Shown here: piece after piece, positions 19,434 to 29,501 of the stretch
Layout of the letters: the number at the start of each line of letters is the position of its first letter
How positions within the stretch are numbered: the stretch's first letter is position 1
Assembly: GCA_022448955.1 (NCBI GenBank)
Contig: JAKVCU010000054.1
Span: 38,303-102,302, forward strand
Reading direction: 5' to 3'
DNA: 64,000 nt
From: Saprospiraceae bacterium
GTDB taxonomy: Bacteria; Bacteroidota; Bacteroidia; Chitinophagales; Saprospiraceae
Made by a program: the position numbers and the translations under genes
Notes under the pieces: model-generated
What the model was told of the DNA's origin: nothing
Database searches by the model: none
Seen by the model: only the letters and a program-made list of their open reading frames with translations

Positions 19434-19715
19434 GTTTTGGCAAAGGCTTTGTGAAGGCGTTTAGCAAGCTAAATAACTGATCCAATAGGAACGCCATAGT
19501 CCTCAAAGCTCTGGTTTTCAGGCAGTAAAAAGTTTAAACATGCTCTAAATCTTCTTAACCCATAAGACTTTTTGGGGAATTTATTCTTCGAGTCGGTTTT
19601 GGCAATATTTCATTTCATACCGATAACCGATGGATAAATTCCGTAGTAGTTCTCAAAACAAATTCGCGTGCTTCTAACTGAAATTAGCGATATTTACAAA
19701 AAATCATAGCACTAA

Positions 19716-21197
19716 ATGGATCGCAAATTAAATATTATAATGATGGCTTCTGAATGTGTGCCTTACGCTAAGACAGGCGGTCTAGCAGATGTAGTAGGTG
19801 CATTGCCAAAAGAGTTGAAAAAAATGGGTCATGATGTAAAAATTATCATGCCTAAATATAGTTCTATTGATCCTGATAAATTTAAGCTCCAACGAGTTCA
19901 AGATACTATGGGCGTTTGGATGGGGGGTGTACAAGAGTGGTGCGCAGTAGATTATACCATGATGGAAGGAGATGTCCCCGTATTCTTTATCGAATCATGG
20001 AATTACTTTGGTAGAGATGGTATCTATAACGACACTAATAATCGCGATTTCCCAGATAATCCAAAGCGGTTTGCCTTCTTCACGCGCGCTGCATTGCAAC
20101 TTTGCATTGATCGCAATTTCCAACCAGATATCCTTCACTTACATGATTGGCAAACAGCGCTAGGCGCGGCTTATCAAAAAGTATGGCATTGGAACGAAGA
20201 AAGATTAAATAAAGCTGCAACTGTGCTTACGATACACAATATGGCGCATCAAGGTCACTATAGTAAGGAGTCTTACGAATATATCGGACTAGGCAGGGAA
20301 AGATTCACTTCAAATCAATTAGAAGATAATGGTGGTGTAAACTTCTTAAAGGGAGGTATTCAATTTGCAGATATAGTCAATACAGTAAGTCCAACTTATG
20401 CCCATGAGACAAGAAGCAGCAGACTAGGCCATGGTATGGAGTCTTATTTATTTTATAAAGGGAAAGCCTATGTTGGGATCCTTAATGGAGTAGATTATGA
20501 AAACTGGGATCCCGCAATTGATCCACACATACCAGCTAATTATTCACTTGATGATCGTTCGGGTAAAGCGAAATGTAAAGAAGCTTTACAAAGAATGTTT
20601 AACCTAGAAGTCGATCCATCCATTCCTATTGTTGGTGTGGTTAGTCGTTTTGCTGATCAGAAAGGCTTAGATCTATTCTATGATGCGATTCATCAATCTA
20701 TGCGCAATATGCGCGTTCAGTTTGTTGTACTTGGTTCAGGTGATAAAAAACTAGAGACCAATTATATGCAGCTTCCTGCTCAATATCCTGGCAGAGTAGG
20801 CACTTTTGTAGGCTATGATAACCCCAAAGCACACTTAATTGAGGCTGGCTCTGACTTTTTTGCCATGCCTTCTCGATTTGAACCTTGTGGTCTAAATCAA
20901 TTATATTCTCTTAAGTATGGTACATTACCAATTGTTAGGGATACCGGTGGTTTGGCAGACACAGTTGACCAATATGACGAAGCAACTGGTCATGGAACTG
21001 GATTTAAGTTTACAGATAACACACCACAAGCCATAAGCAATACTATAGGTTGGGCAGTGAGTACATTCTATGATCGCCCTCATCATATTGAGGTTATGAT
21101 TCAGAGGGCTATGCAAAAAAATTACAGTTGGGAACAAAGTGCTTTAAAATACGAAGAAATGTATCATACCGTGCTTTCTTGGAGGGGCCTTTCCTAG
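19716..21197 (+). CDS. glgA: glycogen synthase (GT5), ADP-glucose type
   Basis: 493 residues, within the family's usual 470-500. It elongates alpha-1,4-glucan from ADP-glucose in the cytosol. The N-terminal Rossmann half starts with MASECVPYAKTGGLADVVGALP, where KTGGL is the ADP-glucose-binding motif; HNMAHQG, NGVDYENWDP and the C-terminal SRFEPCGLNQLYSLKYGTLPIVRDTGGLADTV catalytic block are all present. It is isolated from other glycogen genes, with its own terminator 20 bases after the stop. The call is firm at family level. Confidence 0.95.
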   Translation: MDRKLNIIMMASECVPYAKTGGLADVVGALPKELKKMGHDVKIIMPKYSSIDPDKFKLQRVQDTMGVWMGGVQEWCAVDYTMMEGDVPVFFIESWNYFGRDGIYNDTNNRDFPDNPKRFAFFTRAALQLCIDRNFQPDILHLHDWQTALGAAYQKVWHWNEERLNKAATVLTIHNMAHQGHYSKESYEYIGLGRERFTSNQLEDNGGVNFLKGGIQFADIVNTVSPTYAHETRSSRLGHGMESYLFYKGKAYVGILNGVDYENWDPAIDPHIPANYSLDDRSGKAKCKEALQRMFNLEVDPSIPIVGVVSRFADQKGLDLFYDAIHQSMRNMRVQFVVLGSGDKKLETNYMQLPAQYPGRVGTFVGYDNPKAHLIEAGSDFFAMPSRFEPCGLNQLYSLKYGTLPIVRDTGGLADTVDQYDEATGHGTGFKFTDNTPQAISNTIGWAVSTFYDRPHHIEVMIQRAMQKNYSWEQSALKYEEMYHTVLSWRGLS

Positions 21198-21223
21198 CTC
21201 AAAAACATCTAGGCTTTTTTTTT
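21193..21223 (+). terminator. terminator of glgA
   Basis: A CCTAG...CTAGG stem with an 11-base loop, followed by nine T. It begins inside the last codons of glgA. Confidence 0.7.
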
Positions 21224-21327
21224 ATATAAAATTTAGCAATAATATGCAACTTATAGTGAACTGCAACCGTAAACTTTCTTAGAATTTTTTTCACTAAACA
21301 AACACCAGTTTTCGGTTACTTTTCTTA

Positions 21328-24300
21328 ATGAGAGGATTAATACAATTTTTTTTTCTATTGTCGAGTTTTTCATTTACGAATGCCCAATCTTTACTCCCGA
21401 TTAGACAGGTGAAGTCCATTCTATTAGAAGAACTTAAAGGCCATCATATGGAGCATGCTAATATGATACTTAAAAGTCAGTCATTTAGCAAAAAAAGTGG
21501 TGTTGCTCATTATTATTTTCAACAACTAGCATACGATATACCTATCCACAGGGCTTACTTAGACCTCCACCTAGATAAGAAGCAAAAAGTTGTTCGATTA
21601 CATCATTCCTTTATTAAAAAGGTAGAAGAGAAAATCCAAAATCAACATTTTCAAATTGGTGCGGAAAAAGCTTTATACACAGCTATTGACCATTTAAAGC
21701 TTTCGCTAAATGAAGCACCGCAACTGCTCAAAAAAGAAAACCACCAATATACTTTCACCGCCAAGTCGATTGCCTTAGAAGATATACAGCTCCTTGCTAT
21801 TTGGTATCATAAGGGCGAAGAAGAACTGATACCTGCATGGAAACTTTCCATCCTCGAATTATCTGCAAAACATCGTTGGGATTTCATTATTGATGCGTCA
21901 AGTGCAAAAATTTTAGAAAAAAGAGATGGTGTTCTTCATTGTTCTTTTGGACATCAAAGATCGGAGCACTGCCATCAATCCCATGTATCTAGCAAAAAAC
22001 AAAAAGTAACCTACCATAGCTCCCTAACTGAAGAAGGGGAATGTCAATATAGAGTTTTTCCTCATCCTGTAGAAAATCCTAATGATGGAGCAAGAGTATT
22101 AATTAGTGATCCTTTTGATTCGAACGCTTCCCCCTTTGGGTGGCATGATATCAATGGAATAGATGGGCATGAATATAGCATTACAAAGGGCAACAATGTG
22201 TTTGCTAAAACGGATGATTCTGGTTTTAATGGAAATGGATTTAGTCCAGATGGAGGAGAAGAAATGTTATTCGACTTCCCGCTTAATTTGGACGAAAGTC
22301 CAGAAAGCTATCAGGCGGCAGCTGTCACTAATTTATTCTACTGGTGTAACTTCATGCATGATCTCGCCTACGAACATGGTTTTGATGAAGACTCAGGTAA
22401 TTTTCAGCATAACAACTACGGCAAAGGAGGAATCCAAGAAGATTTTATCATTGCTGATGCACAAGACCAAGGAGATCGGAATAACGCTAACTTTAGCTGT
22501 GGACCCGATGGCAGTAAAGGAAGAATTCAAATGTATTTATGGGATAATCCAGCAGCAGGTCTGCAATTTTACGTAAGTGATCAAGATAGTCAAAGCTTCT
22601 ATAATGCAGTAGAGGCACAATTTGGAGCAGCGCTAAGCCCCAATTCGGTAGAAGGGACTATTGCGCTAAGTAGCACGGACACCAACCTAGCCTGTGATCC
22701 TATCGATAACGATCTAAGTGGAAAAATAGCGCTAATAGAAAGAGGAAGTTGTTTGTTTGTAGATAAGGTGTATCATGCACAAAGTGCGGGTGCTATTGCC
22801 TGTATTATTTGCCAGAATAGTGCAGACGATCCATTCGCTATGGGTGGCGAAAATGATGCTATCCAAATTCCATCCATTATGATTTCCAAATCAGACTGTG
22901 AAATCATCAAACAACAACTTGAGCAATCAGCACTAAATGCTCAAATATCTCATGACCCCAATGAACATTCCATTGATAGTGATCTAGATAATGCCGTCAT
23001 CGCTCATGAATATGCTCATGGAATTTCAATTAGGCTCGTCGGTGGTGCTGAGATGGTAAACTGCTTAAATAATGCAGAACAAATGGGAGAAGGTTGGAGT
23101 GATTTCTTCGGTCTTATTACCACTATTAAAGAAGAGGACCTTCCTCATACACCACGAACGATTGGTCAATTTTTATTAGTGCAAACTATGGGCGGGAATG
23201 GCCTTCGGCCAACGCCCTATTCAACTGATTTGAATATTAACCCTGCAACTTATGCAGACATAAATGCAAGTAGTAGTGTTCACCATATTGGATATATCTG
23301 GGCAAGTATCTTATGGGATATTTGCTGGGCTTTTATCAAAGAATATGGTTTGGAAGAAGGAAAATCAATGGTTTTAGACTTAGTTATTGAAGGAATGAAA
23401 TTCCTGCCTTGTTATCCAGGTTTTGTCGAAGCACGAGATGCCATATTCGATGCAGATCAAACACTTTTTAATGGCCAACACGAAACGATTCTGTGGAGGG
23501 CTTTCGCCAAACGCGGCTTGGGTTATAGTGCTGACCAAGGTAGTAGTCATAACAAATCAGACGGTGTAGCTGCTTTTGATTATCCTCCTTGTATGTTTCC
23601 AAATGCTTATTGCCAGAATAAAGCTGTTTACTTAAGTACAGTAGGAGGTGCATTCTTATCTGCTAATAGCTTAAATAATAATAGTACTGATTGTAATGGC
23701 GAACTTAACTTTAGTATTAACGACCAAGCTTTTATTTACATAGATTGCGCTGATATCGGAATAAAAGAAGTAACATTAGAAGTGGAGAATACTCTTGGCG
23801 CCGTATCCACTTGTAACAGTCAGATTACAGTACTCGATACCATAGCACCTATGGCAATTTGCTTCCCCTTGGAAGTTGATCTTTCTTCTCCCACCATAAG
23901 GGCAGACCAGCTTGCTGGTTATTCTATCGATAATTGTACACCTAAAGAAGACTTGAGCTATAATTTTGAAAGTATAACATTTTCCGAGGATGATTTGGGT
24001 AAGAATCAATTAAAAATCATGGTAGAAGATGCTTCAGGAAATATGGATTCCTGCCTTGCTGTTGTGCATGTGGTGCAACAAATACCAGCCAGCTTTACAT
24101 CCAATAATACGGAAAAAAGTATTCAAAAAAGCTTACGCTTTTCTCCCAAAATGGATATGGAAGTTTTTCCTAATCCAGCAGATGAATGGCTACAAGTTTA
24201 TCTTCCATCTCTTATCAAAAATGGATCCCTAATGATTTATAATATGAATGGTGAGATAGTGTTCCAGTCCAAGACATCTAGTAATACACATTTTCAGCGG

Positions 24301-24390
24301 CTAAATATACGGCACTTATCTTCCGGAATTTATGTTCTAAAGCTTCAATATGACCACGCTCAGCTTACTCAAAAAGTAGTGATTCACTAA
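21328..24390 (+). CDS. secreted M36 (fungalysin) zinc metalloprotease with PA and T9SS domains
   Basis: 1020 residues. After a signal peptide ending TNAQ comes an FTP-type inhibitory propeptide (about 25-200; HYYFQQLAYDIPIHRAYLDLHL). The M36 catalytic domain follows, with the zinc-binding HEYAHGISIRL (HExxH) and the downstream glutamate in EQMGEGWSDFFG. A protease-associated (PA) insert lies before it (ALIERGSCLFVDKVYHAQSAGA). Then come beta-sandwich domains (VDLSSPTIRADQLAG) and a T9SS sorting domain (VFPNPADEWLQVYL...GIYVLKLQYD). It is probably a broad extracellular endopeptidase activated by loss of the propeptide. Confidence 0.92.
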   Translation: MRGLIQFFFLLSSFSFTNAQSLLPIRQVKSILLEELKGHHMEHANMILKSQSFSKKSGVAHYYFQQLAYDIPIHRAYLDLHLDKKQKVVRLHHSFIKKVEEKIQNQHFQIGAEKALYTAIDHLKLSLNEAPQLLKKENHQYTFTAKSIALEDIQLLAIWYHKGEEELIPAWKLSILELSAKHRWDFIIDASSAKILEKRDGVLHCSFGHQRSEHCHQSHVSSKKQKVTYHSSLTEEGECQYRVFPHPVENPNDGARVLISDPFDSNASPFGWHDINGIDGHEYSITKGNNVFAKTDDSGFNGNGFSPDGGEEMLFDFPLNLDESPESYQAAAVTNLFYWCNFMHDLAYEHGFDEDSGNFQHNNYGKGGIQEDFIIADAQDQGDRNNANFSCGPDGSKGRIQMYLWDNPAAGLQFYVSDQDSQSFYNAVEAQFGAALSPNSVEGTIALSSTDTNLACDPIDNDLSGKIALIERGSCLFVDKVYHAQSAGAIACIICQNSADDPFAMGGENDAIQIPSIMISKSDCEIIKQQLEQSALNAQISHDPNEHSIDSDLDNAVIAHEYAHGISIRLVGGAEMVNCLNNAEQMGEGWSDFFGLITTIKEEDLPHTPRTIGQFLLVQTMGGNGLRPTPYSTDLNINPATYADINASSSVHHIGYIWASILWDICWAFIKEYGLEEGKSMVLDLVIEGMKFLPCYPGFVEARDAIFDADQTLFNGQHETILWRAFAKRGLGYSADQGSSHNKSDGVAAFDYPPCMFPNAYCQNKAVYLSTVGGAFLSANSLNNNSTDCNGELNFSINDQAFIYIDCADIGIKEVTLEVENTLGAVSTCNSQITVLDTIAPMAICFPLEVDLSSPTIRADQLAGYSIDNCTPKEDLSYNFESITFSEDDLGKNQLKIMVEDASGNMDSCLAVVHVVQQIPASFTSNNTEKSIQKSLRFSPKMDMEVFPNPADEWLQVYLPSLIKNGSLMIYNMNGEIVFQSKTSSNTHFQRLNIRHLSSGIYVLKLQYDHAQLTQKVVIH

Positions 24391-24492
24391 ATGCTTTATT
24401 TCTGGCTATAGTTTTTGTTCCGCAATACTACACAAAGCTATAAGTCCTCAAATAAAAGGACCAAATATTAATTATCAGCCAAAGATCTCAAT

Positions 24493-24523
24493 AAAAAAGC
24501 TACCCCTTTCGAAAAGAGATAGC
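24493..24523 (-). terminator. minus-strand terminator
   Basis: On the minus strand AGCTATCTCTTT pairs with AAAGGGGTAGCT (two G-U wobbles) and is followed by TTTTTT. The mismatches fall as G-U only on the minus strand, which fixes the direction. Confidence 0.65.
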
Positions 24524-24535
24524 TCATTATTTATT

Positions 24536-24643
24536 CTAGGTGTTTGGCACAAAAGCTTTTAATGAGCTTATGTGCGTTTGTTGTTCTGCTGTAGCAGATC
24601 GTATTTGATATAAATATGAGAATAAGCAGCCTAAGCTTAACAT
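24536..24643 (-). CDS. possible small ORF just before a terminator
   Basis: A 35-codon frame (ATG to TAG) whose product begins MLSLGCLFSYLYQIRS and has no recognised domain. It ends 13 bases before the minus-strand terminator at 24493-24523, and another minus-strand terminator lies about 90 bases upstream of its start. Together these suggest a separate short transcript, coding or not. Support is weak. Confidence 0.2.
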   Translation of the reverse strand: MLSLGCLFSYLYQIRSATAEQQTHISSLKAFVPNT

Positions 24644-24728
24644 AATGTAATCACAAAAGATGCCTCAGGCAACCTTCATCATTTATGACAAGCTTCATCA
24701 AATTCTTCAACTCATCATTTGACTTTCT

Positions 24729-24753
24729 AAAAAGCCGACTCTTTCGAGTCGGC
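24729..24753 (-). terminator. minus-strand terminator with GAAA tetraloop
   Basis: On the minus strand GCCGACTC-GAAA-GAGTCGGC is an 8-bp GC-rich stem closed by a GNRA loop and followed by TTTTT. It is the likely end of the histidine kinase transcript, about 430 bases after that gene's stop. Confidence 0.75.
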
Positions 24754-24890
24754 GGAATTAACGTCTCCTATATACTCGTAAAAGTTTCTTCCTTTTAGCT
24801 GTTTTGCATATTTTCTTTCTTAAAGCAATTAGCAATCAGCGAAAAAATAATCGTTAGCATTTGGCAATCAGTTTTTTTTTAGGAAAAACA

Positions 24891-24917
24891 TGTTTTCCCG
24901 CCTAAGGCGGGAAAACA
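24891..24917. repeat. perfect 13-bp palindrome (CCCGCCT)
   Basis: TGTTTTCCCGCCT and AGGCGGGAAAACA are exact inverted arms around a single A. Its core, CCGCCTAAGGCGG, resembles the core of the hairpin at 43543. It lies in a convergent region and could work as a bidirectional terminator. Confidence 0.6.
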
Positions 24918-25184
24918 GCAATTATTCATTAATCCTCCTAAAATTTCTTCTTTATTTGGGGTTTGTTTATCATCTGGAATCAAAAGGTATCGACTTCAAA
25001 AATAGAAGAACAATGCCTTATTGATCATTTAACAATTTGAAATTAGGCCCTAGTTTTTTCACTTGCCCGATGACTTCAAATTGAAGTCTTATCGTTTCCG
25101 ATTAATTACATTACAAAGATGGGGAGATTTTAAGAGGGGTATTCGCAGTATTGTTCCAAATAAGTGGACTATTGTTTCAAAGGC

Positions 25185-28100
25185 CTAAATAGGGAGAAAA
25201 ATATAAAAAATAGTGTACTGCTTAGCTTCACTTTCTACCTCCAGTCTTCCATTATGGCCTTTAACAATCAGATCATAACTAATAGATAGGCCAAGTCCAG
25301 TATTCCCTGTACCCGTTGGCTTAGTGGTAAAGAATGGGGTAAAAATCTTTTCTTTTACTTTTGGAGGAATACCTGCACCATTATCATGGACGGTGATTTT
25401 AATACACCTATCATCTAATTCACTCCTAATTATAATTTTGGGAGAATAATCAACACTTTCTATTGTTAATCTTTTATGAACAGCGTAACAAGCATTATTT
25501 AGTAAATTAAGTAAAACTCTTCCTATATCTTGTTGAACGACTTTAATCGGAGGTAAATCAGGATTAAGATGTTTCTCTATTTGGACATGGAAAGATGGAA
25601 CAGTTGCTCTATAGCCATGATAGGCTAGATTGATATTTTCTTCAATAATTTCATTTATACTACTGATACTTTTCTGATCATTTCTTCCCCTTGCATGTTG
25701 CATCATGCTTTTTACTATTCTATCGGCTCTATTGCCATTATTATGAATATCATTTGCATTTTGTTTCAATTCCTCAATAAGTTCTAGGAGTTGTTTTTTA
25801 AGATTCGTAGAAATATGGTCTTGTTCTTTGCTCAGGAGCATCTCTACATCTTCTATAAGCTCTACAGAGCCTTCTGCAAAATTAGTGACAAAGTTGAGTG
25901 GATTTTTTATTTCATGAGCGATACCGGCCGTTATCTGTCCAAGAGAAGCCATTTTTTCTTTTAAAATCAATTGATTTTGGGTTTCAATAATTTCTTGATT
26001 TTTTATTTTTAATGAATCTAGTGACTCTTGCAGTTGTTTGGCTTGTTTAGCTACTGTTTCGGCTTGAGATGCTTTTTCTTCTGCTCTTGCTCTTTCAATA
26101 GCTGCTTCCTGACGTAAAGAAGAACGATGTAGTTCAGATTGCCGGAAAAAGATAAGTAATGCCAAAAATAAGAAGATATAAAAGATAATAGCCCAGTTAC
26201 TTTTCCACCACGGCGATTGAATGGATATGCCTATGAGTTGCTGTTCTTTTATTTGGTAACCATCCATATTCACCCCTCTAATTTTTAAATTGTAATATCC
26301 TGGTGAAACTTGAATGAAAGTCATATTTTTCTCTCCATTGAGAGGAATCCACTGATTGCTGAGTCCTTCCAATAGATATTCATATTTATTGCCAATATTT
26401 TTATTAGAAAGAAAATCTGTGAAGGAAAAGCTGAAAACATTTTCAGTAGGACTCAATTGTATAGATTCTCGAGAAGCAATAAACGGATCCTCCATTGGAA
26501 CATTTAAGGAAGAGCTGATGTCAAATTTAGAAAAAGAGGAAAGCGAAATCCGTACTTGACTAGTATCAAAGCTAATTTCCTTCGGTTTTATAATATTAAA
26601 TCCATGGGTTCCCCCAAAATAAAGATGTCCAGTCCTTTTATCATTAAAAAAAGAGTGAGGCAAAAAAGCATCTCCTTTTAAGCCTTCATCAGAGTAATAT
26701 TTTCTAAATGGGCTTTCTATTCCAAGCTCTCGCTGTTTTTCAATATCTTTAATAAAACGAACCAAACCCGCATCTGTACTTATCCATAATTGTGCTTTCT
26801 CATCTTCAAGAATACCATAAATGGAGTTGCTGGGCAAACCGTCCTGTTCATAATAATGAAGCACATTACCTGTTTCTCGATCTAATTTATTTAAGCCCAA
26901 ATTTGTACCTACCCATAAATCTTCATTGCTATCCTCAAAAATGGCCCAAACCCAATTTGTTGATAAAGAAACCGGATTAGTAGGACTATAAAAATATCCG
27001 ATAAACTGATCATTTATTTTATCATATTTGTATAGTCCTCTTTCTGAGCCTACCCAAATGGTTCCTTTACTATCCTTATAAATTGTCCTTATGAGATTAC
27101 TTCTAAGTCCTGTTGATGCGTCTGCAGTGTAATGTTGGATGCTACCTTTCTCAGAATCAATTTTATTCAAGCCAAATTCAAAAGATCCAGCCCAGATATA
27201 TCCATCATTATCTTCACAAAGTGCCCATATACGATTATCAGAAATAGTTCCTTCAGGAAAATCAGAATCATGAAGAAAAGAGGTAAATTGTTCTGTTTCA
27301 GGATTCAGTTTACTGAGGCCACTACCATTAGTAGCAATCCAAATATATCCTTTTCGATCTTCTATAATTTTAATTACGCTATTACCTACGAGAGAATTTT
27401 CGTTATTTGCTTCGTGACTATAATTTTTGACTTTTACCCATCGCCTACTTGGAGAAAGTCGAAAACGATCCAGTCCCCCTCCTAAAGTCCCTACCCAAAG
27501 ATTTCGATTTTGATCAATTAGTAAGGTTCTCACCTGTGGAAAACTTAGTGTACTAGCATCAGATGCTTCATAACCATAATAATCAAATACGGGCAAAGTT
27601 GTATCTATAATAATCACGCCATCTCCACTGGTAGCTATCCACAATTTACCAGAGGAATCAAAAAACATTTCTGTCAGCCGATTAGGAGAGGATGTTTTTA
27701 TACCTTTTAAGCCTCTCACAAATTTAAATTCTTCCTGATCAATGTCTAGTCTGATTATACCTTTATCTGTACTGATCCAAACCATTCCATCAGGAGAACT
27801 TATTATATCATTTATTAAATAAGCAGTAGAAGTTTTAGTAGTTTGATGAAGGTATCTCTTGATCTGAATAGGCTCTTCTCTATTTTGTGCATTTTTCCAA
27901 TGGAAAACACCATTTTCATAGGTTCCAATAATAAGCCCCCCTTCTTCGTCAAAAGCAAAATTTTCAATATAAGATAGGGGTTCTGAGGGAGCTAGGAATG
28001 AGCTTAAGTCAAAAATTTCAAAAGAGCTATCTTCCTCTTTATAAAGGCATATACTTAAATTAACAGCTATCCAGATATGATTATTTTTGTCTTTTAGAAT

Positions 28101-28685
28101 GCCCCTGATTATTCCTTTAGGCAGGCTATTTTTCAGATGAGGATCATGATAAAATCTTTCAATTTTAAAATCTGTGCTCTGCCCTGAAGGTGAAATCTTG
28201 AGTACCCCATCAGCGACAGAACCCGCCCATATATTTCCTTGATGATCCTCAAGTAATTGGTTAATTGATATCCCTTTGGAAACCTCAAAAGATTCTTCAA
28301 TTGGTATTGTCTCAAAAGCTCCTGTTTTACGCCTAAGTAAATTCAGTGCATTATCCGTACAGATCCAAATATCTTTGTTCCTGTCCTCAATCATTTCCCT
28401 AACGAAGTTTCCTTTAAGACTACTAGGACGAGCTGGATTATCTTTAAATTCACTAAATTGGTAACCATCGTAGCGGTTTATTCCATTCTCATTGCCTATC
28501 CACATAAAACCTTGATGATCCTCTAAAAAAGAAAGAACGAAATCACTAGACAAACCGTCCTTTTGGCTAAGGAAAGAGAAGGAATAAGACAACTCATCTT
28601 GAGCTAACAGACTTGTAGTCCAAAGTAGGAATACGAATAAAGAAAGATGGTGAAATTCACTTTTTTTTCTATTGGAATAAAACAC
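25185..28685 (-). CDS. sensor histidine kinase with Reg_prop propeller and Y_Y_Y domain
   Basis: 1166 residues. A signal peptide ends SLLAQ. About a dozen two-component-regulator propeller repeats follow ([32 protein letters not shown], residues about 30-690) and build the large periplasmic sensor, then a Y_Y_Y beta-sandwich (about 700-800). Next are one transmembrane helix ([17 protein letters not shown]), a coiled coil, and a kinase core: HisKA with [12 protein letters not shown] (phospho-His near 923), N-box [10 protein letters not shown], and G-boxes DNGAGIP and [12 protein letters not shown]. There is no receiver or DNA-binding part, unlike classical Bacteroidota hybrid sensors. The signal must therefore pass to a separate receiver, perhaps the one encoded just upstream. 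Confidence 0.9.
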   Translation of the reverse strand: MFYSNRKKSEFHHLSLFVFLLWTTSLLAQDELSYSFSFLSQKDGLSSDFVLSFLEDHQGFMWIGNENGINRYDGYQFSEFKDNPARPSSLKGNFVREMIEDRNKDIWICTDNALNLLRRKTGAFETIPIEESFEVSKGISINQLLEDHQGNIWAGSVADGVLKISPSGQSTDFKIERFYHDPHLKNSLPKGIIRGILKDKNNHIWIAVNLSICLYKEEDSSFEIFDLSSFLAPSEPLSYIENFAFDEEGGLIIGTYENGVFHWKNAQNREEPIQIKRYLHQTTKTSTAYLINDIISSPDGMVWISTDKGIIRLDIDQEEFKFVRGLKGIKTSSPNRLTEMFFDSSGKLWIATSGDGVIIIDTTLPVFDYYGYEASDASTLSFPQVRTLLIDQNRNLWVGTLGGGLDRFRLSPSRRWVKVKNYSHEANNENSLVGNSVIKIIEDRKGYIWIATNGSGLSKLNPETEQFTSFLHDSDFPEGTISDNRIWALCEDNDGYIWAGSFEFGLNKIDSEKGSIQHYTADASTGLRSNLIRTIYKDSKGTIWVGSERGLYKYDKINDQFIGYFYSPTNPVSLSTNWVWAIFEDSNEDLWVGTNLGLNKLDRETGNVLHYYEQDGLPSNSIYGILEDEKAQLWISTDAGLVRFIKDIEKQRELGIESPFRKYYSDEGLKGDAFLPHSFFNDKRTGHLYFGGTHGFNIIKPKEISFDTSQVRISLSSFSKFDISSSLNVPMEDPFIASRESIQLSPTENVFSFSFTDFLSNKNIGNKYEYLLEGLSNQWIPLNGEKNMTFIQVSPGYYNLKIRGVNMDGYQIKEQQLIGISIQSPWWKSNWAIIFYIFLFLALLIFFRQSELHRSSLRQEAAIERARAEEKASQAETVAKQAKQLQESLDSLKIKNQEIIETQNQLILKEKMASLGQITAGIAHEIKNPLNFVTNFAEGSVELIEDVEMLLSKEQDHISTNLKKQLLELIEELKQNANDIHNNGNRADRIVKSMMQHARGRNDQKSISSINEIIEENINLAYHGYRATVPSFHVQIEKHLNPDLPPIKVVQQDIGRVLLNLLNNACYAVHKRLTIESVDYSPKIIIRSELDDRCIKITVHDNGAGIPPKVKEKIFTPFFTTKPTGTGNTGLGLSISYDLIVKGHNGRLEVESEAKQYTIFYIFLPI

Positions 28686-28708
28686 TCTAAATGAATTTTA
28701 CTGAACTT

Positions 28709-28716
28709 CAAATTTA
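28709..28716 (-). promoter_or_regulatory. possible -7 element before the large histidine kinase
   Basis: TAAATTTG on the minus strand matches TAnnTTTG, 24 bases before the start codon, and lies between the lone receiver and the kinase gene. No good -33 element is seen. Confidence 0.35.
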
Positions 28717-28773
28717 AATTTTATCCTAATAACATAAAAGAGTGTTCGTCCAAAAATAAGCTTAATAAATGAC

Positions 28774-29148
28774 TTATGTAAATAACTTATTTTTGAGCTC
28801 TCTAAAATTGATAGGTTTGAGTAAATAATCAGTTGCCCCTAGTTCTATTGCTTGTTTTTTGTTATCATCATCTCCATAAGCTGTAATCATATAAACAATC
28901 AAGTGCTTAAAATCAGATTTTATCCGCTTCAATAATTCAAAACCATTCATATTGGGCATATTAATATCTGATAAGATCAAAGTAAGGTCCGAGTCACCTC
29001 CTTGCGAAAGATAATCTAATGCCTCTTTACCAGAAAAAGCAAAATGAAAACGAATCTGGCCTGATTTGATCTCCCTTCTAAATCTTTGTTCAAATAATCT
29101 TTTTATGTCACGCTCATCATCAACAATCAGAACTTTCATAGATGCCAT
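28774..29148 (-). CDS. single-domain response regulator (CheY-like receiver)
   Basis: 124 residues, a receiver domain and nothing else. The acidic pocket VDDERD, the phospho-acceptor Asp in LILSDINMP, the conserved Thr/Ser position MITAYGD and the Lys in YLLKPINF are all visible. Its N-terminus (KVLIVDDERDIKRLFEQRF) is related to the receivers of the two upstream regulators, so it arose from the same stock. It probably relays phosphate from one of the kinases in this cluster. The start may instead be the second ATG, three codons in. Confidence 0.9.
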   Translation of the reverse strand: MASMKVLIVDDERDIKRLFEQRFRREIKSGQIRFHFAFSGKEALDYLSQGGDSDLTLILSDINMPNMNGFELLKRIKSDFKHLIVYMITAYGDDDNKKQAIELGATDYLLKPINFRELKNKLFT

Positions 29149-29501
29149 AGTTTTTATACTTTGTTCAATTTACAAACAGTAACTTGACAAAGGTGTATTC
29201 TTTATCCTAAACCTAAATTGATTATTGTTGCAAAAAAGTGGATTTTTGTTTCAATTATTTGTAATTAAAATAAAATGCTAAAAGGTACAGCAAAGCTAAG
29301 AAATAAAGAGAGGATTCATTGCTTCGATCAACTCACTTTCGTAAAAACACCTAAGTTTTGTTTTAAAAGTCTAAAACTGATATACATACTTCCATTAGTA
29401 AATTTATGGTTTTCCAAAGTTCAGAAATATTCAGAATTCATTGATAAATGTAATATTTTTGAAAAAAACTAGAGTTAAAGTCAAGTTGATTGGAGCTGCT
29501 A
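29149..29501. other. intergenic region within the signalling cluster
   Basis: About 350 very AT-rich bases between two minus-strand genes. A 65-codon plus-strand frame (29275-29472) looks like chance. No terminator or consensus promoter is recognisable. Confidence 0.4.

Larger units (their letters stand above)
18807..19715. other. long intergenic region before glgA
   Basis: About 900 bases with no plus-strand gene. It holds a possible 46-residue minus-strand small membrane protein (18996-19136) and a GC-rich hairpin at 19416-19433, both listed separately. No tRNA or clear consensus promoter was recognised in the remainder. Confidence 0.5.
24391..25184. other. convergent intergenic region with several hairpins
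   Basis: About 790 bases between the protease and the convergent histidine kinase. It holds two minus-strand terminators, a 13-bp palindrome, and a 35-codon minus-strand frame (24536-24643), listed separately. No other gene is seen. Confidence 0.55.

Noticed and set aside
29275..29472. 65-codon plus-strand frame between two signalling genes
   Set aside because: Very AT-rich, Lys/Phe-biased product, no motif, no promoter; expected by chance in a stop-poor stretch.
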